This document shows, piece by piece, positions 37,810 to 46,357 of a stretch of 64,000 nt of DNA. The stretch's first letter is position 1. Every line of letters begins with the position of its first letter. A program made the position numbers and the translations under genes. The stretch spans positions 2,294,001-2,358,000 of the forward strand of contig NZ_VFON01000001.1 of NCBI RefSeq assembly GCF_006716085.1, given 5' to 3'. The notes under the pieces were generated by a model that did no database searches, was not told the origin of the DNA, and saw only the letters and a program-made list of their open reading frames with translations. The stretch is from Leucobacter komagatae. Its GTDB lineage: Bacteria > Actinomycetota > Actinomycetes > Actinomycetales > Microbacteriaceae.

Positions 37810-39375
37810 CTACCAGTGGCGGTGCTCTGCCGCCCCTGAGTAGTCGGGCCAGGGCAGGTCGATCGGCGGTTCGAAGTCGACGGGGAGGAGCGCAGGCATC
37901 GGCTCCGCAGCCACGCGCTGCGCGAACTCCTGCTGCGCTGCTTTGAGCGTCTCCGGCTTCGTGAGCAGGTCGAGGAACGTGCCCGAGACCGTCTTGCCCG
38001 CCGTCACGATCGTGGGGGCGATCGTCTCGGGGATGCCACCGAGCGCGTTCATGACCCAGGCCGGGTAGGGGCCCTCGCCCGGCACCGGCTGGAGGGCGGG
38101 GCGCGAGACGTAGAACCGCACGAGCGGGGCGTAGTGGCTCATCTCGACGTAGTCATCGCTCGTCCAGTTCCGCTGCCACGCGGGCATGTGCTCGCGCAGC
38201 AGCCGCTCTGCCTCCTGCGGCGAGATGAGCTGCTCGGTCTCCGCGAGAAACGGCTTGGGGGTCGCCTCGCGGCCGAGCGAGCGCTGAATCTCCTGCGCGA
38301 CTCCGATGGCTTCGGGGCCGTAGCTCGGGGCGCCAACCTCCTCGAGGTTCGCGTACAGGGTCTCACTCATCACGTGGTTCGTGCGGCCGGGGCGGCTGCG
38401 CGCGATCCACCGATCCTCCGCGGCGCAGTGCGCCATCATCGCGGCGGCCTGCGCGTTGCGGTCGAGGATCGTGAGAATGTGCTCGGCCATCTCGATATCG
38501 GGGGTGCGCCAAGAGAACTGGATGCGCGCGATCCGCTGCGGCAGGTTGTCTGCGGTGGCCTGACCGTCGCTCAGGATCGCGTCAGAGAAGCTCCAACCGC
38601 CCGTTGCGGGCAGCATCGAGTCGAGCATGGTGCGCGAAGCCGTGTACATCTGCATGAGCGCCACGTTCGCTCCGGGAGCGCGGGCCGCCGAGTGGGAGGC
38701 GGGGATCGGCGAGTTCGGGTCGGCGCTCGAGAGCTGCCAGGTCTCGGGCTCGTCGCAGATGAACGAGTAGACCTTGCTGTAGTACGCGCCGCACTGGGTG
38801 TCCCAGCGGGCGGTGTTGCAGAGCGGCAGCATGTAGAACGGGTGGAACGAGACGATCGCGTCGGCGTCGTCGTAGTAGCCGCGCAGCCCGTGCACGACCT
38901 TCGAGCCGTGCATCTTTTCGGCGGGCTCGCCGGTGTACTTGAGCGTGCCGCCGATGCCGTGCACGGTCATCGCGTGCTTCGTCGCGAGTACGCCAGCGAG
39001 TGTCGAGATGCCGAGCACCGAGTGGGGGTCGGTGTGCCCCGCAGCGAAACGGCTGAGGCCCTCGCGGGGAGTCTCCGAGGTCGTGGCTGCCTGGCTGTTG
39101 CCCGGCACGGCGTCGTACTCCGCATAGGTGAGCAGCGTCGGCCCGTCGCCGTTCGACCAGGTGGCACTGAACGCTGTCGGCATCCCCGCCGACCCGTCCT
39201 CAACGTCGAACCCCTCCTCGCGGAGGCGCGCAACGTACCACTGCTGCGAGCGGTACTCGCGCCACGCCGGCTCGGCGAGCTCCCAGATGTGGGTGTGCCA
39301 CTCGGTGAGTTCGGTCAGGTTTTCATCAATCCACGCCTGCGCGGTGCGCTTGGCCTCGGCGGTGAGTGCGGTCAC
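37810..39375 (-). CDS. M20-type amidohydrolase (AbgB-like)
   Basis: The 521-residue product resembles the aminobenzoyl-glutamate/indole-acetyl-amino-acid hydrolase branch of M20 metallopeptidases. It shows WHTHIWELAEPAWREY near residue 28, LTYAEYDAVPGNSQ around 95 (AEYDALPG in the family), KYTGEPAEKMHGSK in place of GTPAEE(x)GGGK, and long substrate-domain text to PDYSGAAEHRHW at the end. Such enzymes split N-acyl or aminobenzoyl amino acids. The standard His/Glu metal ligands are partly altered in the GEPAEKMHGSK block, so specificity may differ. Last gene of a five-gene minus-strand operon, probably degrading an amide- or hydroxyacid-containing compound (inference). Confidence 0.82.
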   Translation of the reverse strand: MTALTAEAKRTAQAWIDENLTELTEWHTHIWELAEPAWREYRSQQWYVARLREEGFDVEDGSAGMPTAFSATWSNGDGPTLLTYAEYDAVPGNSQAATTSETPREGLSRFAAGHTDPHSVLGISTLAGVLATKHAMTVHGIGGTLKYTGEPAEKMHGSKVVHGLRGYYDDADAIVSFHPFYMLPLCNTARWDTQCGAYYSKVYSFICDEPETWQLSSADPNSPIPASHSAARAPGANVALMQMYTASRTMLDSMLPATGGWSFSDAILSDGQATADNLPQRIARIQFSWRTPDIEMAEHILTILDRNAQAAAMMAHCAAEDRWIARSRPGRTNHVMSETLYANLEEVGAPSYGPEAIGVAQEIQRSLGREATPKPFLAETEQLISPQEAERLLREHMPAWQRNWTSDDYVEMSHYAPLVRFYVSRPALQPVPGEGPYPAWVMNALGGIPETIAPTIVTAGKTVSGTFLDLLTKPETLKAAQQEFAQRVAAEPMPALLPVDFEPPIDLPWPDYSGAAEHRHW

Positions 39376-39417
39376 GGTTGGTCCTTTCGGGTGAAGCAGG
39401 AGGTGCCCGGGGCGGGG

Positions 39418-40395
39418 CTAGGCGGGGGAATTAACCGGCGACTCAGGCCGCCCAGTCTCGGCAAACGTCACGGCGTTCGCCGCCTGCACGCGCACGTACT
39501 CTGCCTCGGTGAACGATGAGAAGTAGGCGATGTGCGGGCTGAGCACGACGTCGGCCCGGCCGACGAGCGGGTGGTCCACGCTCGGAGGCTCCTCGTCGAG
39601 CACGTCGAGCGCCGCGGCCGAGAGCTGCCCCGCGTCGAGCGCCGCGGCGAGCGCAGCGCTGTCGATCAGACCACCGCGCGAGACGTTCAACACGACGGCG
39701 CCCGCGGGCATCGCCGCGATGAACTCTGCGTTGACCATCTGCTCGGTCTCCGGAGTGAGCGGAAGGTGCAGCGAGAGCACATTCGCAGCATCGCGAACCT
39801 CGGTGAGCTCGGCGCGGCGAATACCGAGCCCCCGAAGTTCGGCCTGCACCTCAGGGGTGTCGGGGAGGAACGGGTCGTAGCCCACGACACCGCCGAAGAG
39901 CGGGCCCGCGACCCGAGCGAACTCGCGCCCGATCTTGCCGAGCCCGACAATGCCGAGCTGCAGTTCGCTGAGCCGAGCCGGGGCGACCTCGGCACGCTCG
40001 TTCCACCGCTCAGGCGTGGCTGAGGCCAGGTAAAAGGGCAGCTGGCGCTTCGCGTGCAGCAGCAGCGCGAGCGCGTGCGTCGCGACCTCCTCCGTTGCAG
40101 CTCCGGGCACGTTCGTCACCCACACGCCCTGCTCGGTCGCCGCGTCGATGTCGACAAAGTCGAAGCCCATCGACATGAGCGCGATAAGTCTGAGCTTCGG
40201 GAGTGCCTCGATGATCTCGCGCGTGATCGGTGCGTAGCCGAGCAGCAAGACTTCGGCGTCGCGAGCACCCGCGATGATCGCCTCGGGCTCGCGGGTCTCG
40301 AGCACCCGCACCTCGTAGCCGGCGGCCTCGAGCAGGCGCACGCCAGCTGAGACGTCAGTGTCATCGGTGTCGGTGTAGACGGCGAGTGGCCTCAT
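39418..40395 (-). CDS. D-2-hydroxyacid dehydrogenase family protein
   Basis: The 325-residue protein has the D-isomer-specific 2-hydroxyacid dehydrogenase fold: the Rossmann motif GIVGLGKIGREFARV around 150, the catalytic Arg in VLNVSRGGLIDSAAL, Glu in LDVLDEEPP and His in VLSPHIAYFS. It interconverts 2-oxo and D-2-hydroxy acids with NAD(P)H. It is translationally coupled to the ThDP enzyme gene (ATGA overlap at 40392-40395). In this operon it may act on the ketoacid or aldehyde product of the ThDP enzyme (inference). Confidence 0.88.
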   Translation of the reverse strand: MRPLAVYTDTDDTDVSAGVRLLEAAGYEVRVLETREPEAIIAGARDAEVLLLGYAPITREIIEALPKLRLIALMSMGFDFVDIDAATEQGVWVTNVPGAATEEVATHALALLLHAKRQLPFYLASATPERWNERAEVAPARLSELQLGIVGLGKIGREFARVAGPLFGGVVGYDPFLPDTPEVQAELRGLGIRRAELTEVRDAANVLSLHLPLTPETEQMVNAEFIAAMPAGAVVLNVSRGGLIDSAALAAALDAGQLSAAALDVLDEEPPSVDHPLVGRADVVLSPHIAYFSSFTEAEYVRVQAANAVTFAETGRPESPVNSPA

Positions 40396-42056
40396 GCGTT
40401 GGCCCCGCTTCCCAAATCGAATGCGTCCTGTTGGAGGTGGATGAGCTGAAGCCCACCCCGTGACACCGCGGCGTCGACCGCGGTCGCGAGTTCGGCCGCG
40501 TTTGCGACGCGGTGTCCCGCCCCGCCGAACGCGGTTGCAACCGCCGCCCAGTCTGGCTGCGCCAACACCACGCCGACGGGCGCAATGCCCGCGTCGGCTT
40601 CGTTCTGTTGGATCTCGGCGTACCCGCCGTTGTCGACGACGACGACCGTGACGTCGATGCCCTGCTCAACGACGGTGATGAACTCCTGCATGGAGAACAT
40701 GAGCGCGCCGTCACCGAGCACCGCGAACACCGGGCGCTCAGGGGCCGCGATGCGCGACCCGATCGCGGCCGGGAGGCCGTAGCCGAGCGTCGCGTACGTG
40801 CCCATGTAGGGCGTCGAGTTCGGAACGCGCGCGGTGACCGCGTTGAGGAGGCCCCAGTACGCAATCTGCGACGAGTCGGTCGACACGATCGCGTTCTCGG
40901 GCAGGGTCCCGGCAATGAGCTCCCCGAGCGCAGTGTTCACTCCGTCGAGCTCTGCGGACTCAGCCCGCACGGCTTCCCGGGTGGCGGCGACGCTCGCGGC
41001 CGCGTCGCGCGGCCCGGCGCTCTGCGCACCGGGCCCATCAAGCCCGTCGAGCGCCTCGCCGATTGCGGCGATTGCCGCAGCCGCGTCCGCCACGATTCCA
41101 ATCTCGGCCCGCTGGTTCTTGTGGATCTGCGATGCGAGCAGGTCCACGCGGATGACCCGGCCGCGTGCCTCGAGCGCGTCGACCCAGAGCTCAGCCCCGC
41201 CGAGCTTGGCCCCCACGACGAGCAGCACGTCCGCGTCGCGGGCGCGGTTGCGGGCCGCGGCGAGCCTGAGGTTCGACCCGAGCGCGAGCGGGTGGGTCTC
41301 ATCGAGCACGCCCTTCGCGTTGAGCGTCGTCACCACGGGGGCGCCGAGCCGCTCGGCGAGGCGCCGAAGCTCACCGCCCGCCCCGCGCGAGCCACCGCCG
41401 GCGAGGATCACCGGATCCTGCGCTCCGGCGAGCGCCGCGGCCGCCGCGGCGACCAGGGCTGCGTCGGGAGCCGAGACGGGCGGGAAGTCGCGCGCGGTAA
41501 GCTCCGCGTCCGCGATTTCCTCGCCGATCTCTTCCTCGAGGAGGTCGAGGGGCACCTCGATGTAGACGGGGCGGGGGCGGGTCGTCGCGAAGAGTTCGAA
41601 CGCCTCGTGCACCGCCGCAACGGCCTCGCCTGCGGTCTGCACGCGGCTCGCGCGCTCGACGATCGCTGCGGCCGCGCTCAACTGATCCTTCGTCTCGTGC
41701 AGGGTCCCGACATCGGCGAACTCTTTGCCGCGGGCCGGGCCCGGGGCAAGAATGATCATCGGCCGCGACTCGGCGTAGGCTGTGCCCGCGGCGCTCAGCG
41801 CGTTGAGCAGGCCGGGGCCGCTCGTGGTGATGACGACGCCCGGCCTCCCGGTCTGAAGCGACCAGCCGTCAGCCGCGTACCCCGCGCCCTGCTCGTGGCG
41901 CGACGTGACCGCACGGATCCCAAACTCCGCGAGCGGCCTGTAGAACTCAAGGTTGTGGGTGCCCGGGATACCGAACACGGTGTCGACGCCGTAGTTCTTG
42001 ATCGTCTCGATGACGAGCCAACCCGTCGTCCGCTTCACGGTCGTGCGCTCAGTCAT
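40392..42056 (-). CDS. ThDP-dependent enzyme (acetolactate synthase-like)
   Basis: The 554-residue protein follows the acetolactate synthase/benzoylformate decarboxylase layout: the PYR domain with catalytic Glu55 in SRHEQGAGYAADG, a central Rossmann-like domain (VILAGGGSRGAGGELRRLAE), and the PP domain with the ThDP-magnesium motif GDGALMFSMQEFITVVEQG ending in VVVDN. Substrate is not predictable; decarboxylation or carboligation of a 2-oxo acid is typical. Flanked by amidohydrolase and dehydrogenase genes in an operon, so a catabolic rather than branched-chain biosynthetic role is likely; no regulatory subunit gene is near. Confidence 0.88.
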   Translation of the reverse strand: MTERTTVKRTTGWLVIETIKNYGVDTVFGIPGTHNLEFYRPLAEFGIRAVTSRHEQGAGYAADGWSLQTGRPGVVITTSGPGLLNALSAAGTAYAESRPMIILAPGPARGKEFADVGTLHETKDQLSAAAAIVERASRVQTAGEAVAAVHEAFELFATTRPRPVYIEVPLDLLEEEIGEEIADAELTARDFPPVSAPDAALVAAAAAALAGAQDPVILAGGGSRGAGGELRRLAERLGAPVVTTLNAKGVLDETHPLALGSNLRLAAARNRARDADVLLVVGAKLGGAELWVDALEARGRVIRVDLLASQIHKNQRAEIGIVADAAAAIAAIGEALDGLDGPGAQSAGPRDAAASVAATREAVRAESAELDGVNTALGELIAGTLPENAIVSTDSSQIAYWGLLNAVTARVPNSTPYMGTYATLGYGLPAAIGSRIAAPERPVFAVLGDGALMFSMQEFITVVEQGIDVTVVVVDNGGYAEIQQNEADAGIAPVGVVLAQPDWAAVATAFGGAGHRVANAAELATAVDAAVSRGGLQLIHLQQDAFDLGSGANA

Positions 42057-42058
42057 GG

Positions 42059-43732
42059 CTATGCTCCCTCCGCGCGGAACTTCAGTGAGCCGTCCACCCA
42101 GGTCTCAATGACCGGGATAGCGGCGATGTCAGCGCCATCGATGTCGAGCGGGTTCTGCCCGAGCACGACGTAGTCGGCGCGCTTGCCCACCTCAAGCGAA
42201 CCGAACTCGGCCTCGCGCCCGAGCGTCTTCGCGCCCTCGAGGGTGTGACCGCGAAGCGCCTCTGCTGCGGTGATGCGCAGCGAGTCTTCGCCGAGCTTGT
42301 GGCCGCGGCGGGTGACCCGTGTCACGGCCGCCTGGATCGCTTCGAGTGGGCGTGGCTCGGCGACGGGCGCGTCAGACGAGATCGTGATCGGCACGCCCGC
42401 ATCGCGGAACTCGCCGAGCGGGTTGAACCGCTCGCCCGGGGTACCGATGGCCTGCTCCACACCCTCGCCCCAGTTGTAGTAGTGCTGCGTCTGGTTCACG
42501 GGGCGAATGCCGAGCTGCGCCATGCGGCCGATCTCCTCGGGTGTGGGGAGGCCGCAGTGCTCGATGCGGTGCCGGGCGTCTGCGTCGGGGCGATCAGCGA
42601 GCGCCTGCTCGATCGCGTCGACGACCATCTTGATCGCGATCGGAGACTGCGCGTGCGTCGCCGTCTGCAGCCCGAAGCCGTGCGCCTTCCGCACGAGCTC
42701 GGTGTACTCGCGCGGCTCGTGGTAGAGCTGCCCGGTGCGGCAGGGGTCGCCGAGGTAGCCGTCGGGGAAGTACGCTGTCCAGCCGCCGAGCGTACCGTCG
42801 GCGTACAGCTTGATGCCCGCGGCCGAGAGGAACGCGTTGCCGAAGGGGCCCGTGAGCCCGAGGTCGACGACCTGGTCGAGGAGGTGGGAGAGGAAGTACA
42901 TGGAGACGCGCATGTCGAGCGCTCCGCGATCAGCCATCTCAAGGTAGGCGGCGAACTCGCGTTTCGAGACTTGCGCGTCACCGATCGCGGTGACGCCACC
43001 GCGCAAGAACTCGCGCTGCACCAGGTCGAGCTGGCGCTGGTGCTCGGCGGGCTCGTCGCCGAGGTGGAAGTTCGGGCCGTGGTGGCCGACCTTGACCCCG
43101 TGGAGGCCCGTGAGCACGTTGCACGCCGCGTCAGACAGCTCACCGGTGAGGTCACCCTCGGCATCGCGGAAGAACTCGCCGCCCTCGGGGTTCGGAGTGT
43201 CTCGCGTCACGCCGAACTTCTCGAACGTGAACGTGTTCACCACCCCGCCGTGGCCGGAGGCGTTCATAATGTACACCTCACGGTCGGTCGCGATCTGGTC
43301 AAGCTCGTGCCTGGTTGGGTGGCGCTGCTCGGCGAGGTTGCGCTGCTCGTAACCGAAGCCGCGCAGCGGGACGCCGGCGGGGAGGTGCGTCGCGGCCTCG
43401 CGCATGAGCTCGATGATCTCGGGGATGCTGGCGGCCTTCGCCGGCGTGATGTCTACCCAGGTGAGCAGCTGCCCGTACATGAGGGGGTGGGCGTGCGCGT
43501 CGACGAAGCCGGGAACAATCGTGGCTCCGGCGTGATCGACGCGCACGGGGGAAATCCCCGCGTGCTCCGCCGCCTGCTCACACTCGGCGAGCGTGCCAAC
43601 CGCTAGAATCATGCCCCCAGCGGTGAGCAGGGCTTCCGCCTCGGGCCGACTCTCGTCGACCGTCAGGATTCGCTCGGCGGTGACAATCGTCGGGGCCGAG
43701 TTGCGTGCGTCATAGGTGGCGAGCGAGCGCAT
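42059..43732 (-). CDS. Metal-dependent amidohydrolase, YtcJ-like
   Basis: The 557-residue protein belongs to the amidohydrolase 3 family: VDAHAH at 77-82 (first metal ligands), ADGTLGGWTAYFPDGYL, later ATHAQ, HRIEHCGLPTPEEI, a catalytic Asp in ITISSDAPV, and the C-terminal GSLEVGKRADYVVL that closes the composite beta sandwich. YtcJ/AepA-like members hydrolyse amides of unknown identity. It is separated by 2 bases from the ThDP gene and 5 bases from the transporter gene, so it is co-transcribed. Together with the AbgB-like enzyme the operon has two different C-N hydrolases. Confidence 0.87.
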   Translation of the reverse strand: MRSLATYDARNSAPTIVTAERILTVDESRPEAEALLTAGGMILAVGTLAECEQAAEHAGISPVRVDHAGATIVPGFVDAHAHPLMYGQLLTWVDITPAKAASIPEIIELMREAATHLPAGVPLRGFGYEQRNLAEQRHPTRHELDQIATDREVYIMNASGHGGVVNTFTFEKFGVTRDTPNPEGGEFFRDAEGDLTGELSDAACNVLTGLHGVKVGHHGPNFHLGDEPAEHQRQLDLVQREFLRGGVTAIGDAQVSKREFAAYLEMADRGALDMRVSMYFLSHLLDQVVDLGLTGPFGNAFLSAAGIKLYADGTLGGWTAYFPDGYLGDPCRTGQLYHEPREYTELVRKAHGFGLQTATHAQSPIAIKMVVDAIEQALADRPDADARHRIEHCGLPTPEEIGRMAQLGIRPVNQTQHYYNWGEGVEQAIGTPGERFNPLGEFRDAGVPITISSDAPVAEPRPLEAIQAAVTRVTRRGHKLGEDSLRITAAEALRGHTLEGAKTLGREAEFGSLEVGKRADYVVLGQNPLDIDGADIAAIPVIETWVDGSLKFRAEGA

Positions 43733-43737
43733 AGTGC

Positions 43738-45093
43738 TTACTTTCCTTCGGTGGTGGGAACTGCGGTGGTGTCGAGCCTGGGCCGGAACGATCCGGTGAC
43801 CGGCGCGGCGTCAGAGTGCTGCGGCGCGAAGAACACACCGAACAGGGCGACGGCCGAGAGCAGGCCGTAGAACGCGATGACCGACCAGAAGTTTCCGGTG
43901 GCGGCGAGCAGCGCCGTCGCGATCGCGGGCGAGAGGCCACCCCAGACCGCCGCACCGACGCCGTACGACAGCGACATCGAGGTGTAGCGGGCCTGCGGGC
44001 GGAACATCTGCGTCATGATCGTCGAGAGCGGCGCCCACGCACCGCTGAGTGCAAGGCGCACGACCGAGACGAAGAGGTAGATCATCGCGACGTTGTGGCC
44101 CTCGATGAAGATGACGAGCGGCACGACCGCGGCGAACGAGCCGATGATGCCGATGTACATGACCCACTTGCCGCCGATCTTGTCGCCGAGCAGCGCGAGG
44201 GGCAGGGTGACGAGGGCCTCGACGAGGGCCGCGATCGTCATCGCGCCGAGAATGATGTCGGGCGAGAGGCCAACCTCGGGGCTCGTCGCGTAGCTCTGCA
44301 CGAACGTCGTCGCGACGACGTAACCGCCCGAGGAGATCGCGACGATGCAGAAGCCGAGCAGGATCGGCCACCAGTTGTTCTTCACGGCGAAGAACAGCGG
44401 GGTTGACTGCTGCTTCCCGCCGACCTTCTCCTCAAACACCGGGGTCTCTTCGACGCGGTAGCGCACCCACAGCCCGACGAAGATCAGCACGATGGAGAAG
44501 AGGAACGGCAAGCGCCAGCCCCACGTGTAGAGCACGTCGTCGCCCATGAGCGCGAGGATCCAGAACGCACCCGACGACATGAGCGCGCCAAGCGGGTTGC
44601 CGATCTGCGTGAAGCCGCCGTAGAAGTTTTTGAACTTCGCAGGCGCGCTCTCGACCGACATGAGGCTCGCACCGCCCCACTCGCCGCCGACGGCGAGGCC
44701 CTGCGCGATGCGCAGCACGATGAGCAGAATCGGCCCCATGATGCCGATCGTGTTGTAGTCGGGAAGAACTCCGACAAGGGTTGTCGCGACGCCCATAAGC
44801 AGCAGCGTGATGGTGAGTGCTGGCTTCCGCCCAATCTTGTCGCCGATGTGGCCGAAGATGATGCCACCGAGGGGGCGGGCGAAGAACGCGACAGCGTAGG
44901 TGCCAAATGACGCGAGCGTCGCCATGCCGCGGTCGAGCTCGGGGAAGAACACGACGGGGAAGACGATTGCGGCGGCCGTGGCGTACACGTAGAAGTCGTA
45001 CCACTCGATCGTGGTGCCGACCATGGCCGCGAAGCCGGATCGGAGCGCGCGCCGGTGCGTGAAGACCGGCGCGCTGGCTGTGGACGATGACAT
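43738..45093 (-). CDS. MFS metabolite:proton symporter (MHS family)
   Basis: The 451-residue, 12-helix transporter begins after ATG 45093 (GGGAGC upstream). It shows the MHS-family N-terminus GTTIEWYDFYVYATAA, motif A GHIGDKIGRKPALTITLLLM, and the helix 4-5 motif GLAVGGEWGGASLMSVE. KgtP, ShiA and similar relatives import organic acids with protons. As the first gene of the operon it probably imports the substrate of the hydrolases encoded downstream (inference). A longer in-frame reading upstream to 45183 lacks hydrophobicity and a ribosome site. Confidence 0.9.
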   Translation of the reverse strand: MSSSTASAPVFTHRRALRSGFAAMVGTTIEWYDFYVYATAAAIVFPVVFFPELDRGMATLASFGTYAVAFFARPLGGIIFGHIGDKIGRKPALTITLLLMGVATTLVGVLPDYNTIGIMGPILLIVLRIAQGLAVGGEWGGASLMSVESAPAKFKNFYGGFTQIGNPLGALMSSGAFWILALMGDDVLYTWGWRLPFLFSIVLIFVGLWVRYRVEETPVFEEKVGGKQQSTPLFFAVKNNWWPILLGFCIVAISSGGYVVATTFVQSYATSPEVGLSPDIILGAMTIAALVEALVTLPLALLGDKIGGKWVMYIGIIGSFAAVVPLVIFIEGHNVAMIYLFVSVVRLALSGAWAPLSTIMTQMFRPQARYTSMSLSYGVGAAVWGGLSPAIATALLAATGNFWSVIAFYGLLSAVALFGVFFAPQHSDAAPVTGSFRPRLDTTAVPTTEGK

Positions 45094-45381
45094 GCAAAGC
45101 TCCCTTGCTCGACTGGGTGCGCCGCGGGTACCGAGCGTGCGGCGCGCACCTTGAACTGTAGAGCGAAATGCTGTGCACCGCATGCGCGAAACGGTAGCTG
45201 ACGGGCTCCTACGCCGACGTTTTGCGAGCGGTTCAGGCCATGTGCGCGCATAGTGGGTCAGCAGAGCGTGATTTCACAGAACTTATGCGCCCATCGACCC
45301 TCAAACCCGCGTATCGTAGTGAGCACCCGCAATGGAGCCGTCGGCGGCGCCCCGGGGCGCTCGCCAAGAGAGGATCGCTGC

Positions 45382-46353
45382 ATGTCTACTCCCCCGCCGG
45401 GTCGACGCCACCCGCCGCGCGAGGCCGGCTTCGACGATGTCGACGCGTTCCTCATCCGGGCGCTCCAAGAGGACGGGCGCGCCTCGATTCACGACCTCGC
45501 CGAGACGCTGGGGGTCTCGCGCGACGTCGCGTCTCAGCGGCTGCGCCGCCTGATCGAGCAAGAGGGGGTGCGGGTCGTTGCAGCCCTCGACCCACACTTC
45601 GCAGGCCACCACGTGCTGACGCACGCCGCCGTCGTCGTCGATGGTCCGCTCCGGCCCGTCGCTGAGCGAATCGCGGCGCTGCCAAACAGCGTGTTCGTCT
45701 CGCTGACGAGTGGCAGCATGCCACTCGTGTTCGAATCGCGCCACCGCGATTCGGCCGAGCTCCACGAGGTGCTCGATGCGGTGCGCGCGATCCCTGGCGT
45801 GCGGTCCCTCCTCGTGACGACCTACGTCGACGTGCTCAGCGGGTTCTTCGTCGCTGACCGCCGCAGTCCCGTCACTATTGACGAGCTCGACACCGACCTC
45901 ATCAAGCTGCTTCAGCGCGACGGCCGCATGAGCTTCCGCTCACTGGGAGAGCAGGTTCACCTCTCCCCGTCATCGGTGAGGGCTCGGGTACACCGGCTCG
46001 TCGAGGCGGGCGTGATCCGCATCTCAGCGATCACCTCGGGCCAGCTCACGCGATCCCGCATCGCGATCGGCCTCGGCATTTCCGCCCGGGGCGACTCGGC
46101 GCCCATCCGCGAGTTCCTGCTCCGCTCCCCCGACGTCGACTTCGCGGCTCGCACGCACGGCCGGTTCGACTACGTCGCCACGCTTGAAGGGCCCTCCGCG
46201 GCGCACCTCCTGCGCGCCACGGAGGAGCTTCGAGCACTCCCGAGCGTGAGCGCCGTTGAGTCGTGGGCCCACTACGACATCGTCAAGGAGAACTACGAGC
46301 GCGCGATCGAACGCGCCGTTGGCGGCAACGGAGGGTGGCAGGTGGCCCGGTAG
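45382..46353 (+). CDS. Double-module Lrp/AsnC family regulator
   Basis: The 323-residue protein contains two Lrp-like modules in tandem, each with a helix-turn-helix and an alpha/beta RAM-like domain. The first HTH is at about 18-66 (FLIRALQEDGRASIHDLAE) and the second at about 170-220 (LIKLLQRDGRMSFRSLGEQV, LSPSSVRARVHRLVEAGVI). Single-module Lrp proteins are about 150 residues, so this is a fusion or duplication, a known actinobacterial variant. ATG 45382 follows AGAGAGGA. It is divergent from the catabolic operon (gap of 288 bases) and very likely controls it in response to a pathway metabolite (inference). Confidence 0.88.
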   Translation: MSTPPPGRRHPPREAGFDDVDAFLIRALQEDGRASIHDLAETLGVSRDVASQRLRRLIEQEGVRVVAALDPHFAGHHVLTHAAVVVDGPLRPVAERIAALPNSVFVSLTSGSMPLVFESRHRDSAELHEVLDAVRAIPGVRSLLVTTYVDVLSGFFVADRRSPVTIDELDTDLIKLLQRDGRMSFRSLGEQVHLSPSSVRARVHRLVEAGVIRISAITSGQLTRSRIAIGLGISARGDSAPIREFLLRSPDVDFAARTHGRFDYVATLEGPSAAHLLRATEELRALPSVSAVESWAHYDIVKENYERAIERAVGGNGGWQVAR

Positions 46354-46357
46354 GCCC

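Noticed and set aside
40512..43606. Plus-strand frames of over 450 codons opposite the ThDP enzyme and amidohydrolase
   Set aside because: Shadow frames with Arg/Val/Glu-rich composition; the minus-strand genes have intact active-site motifs and operon overlaps.
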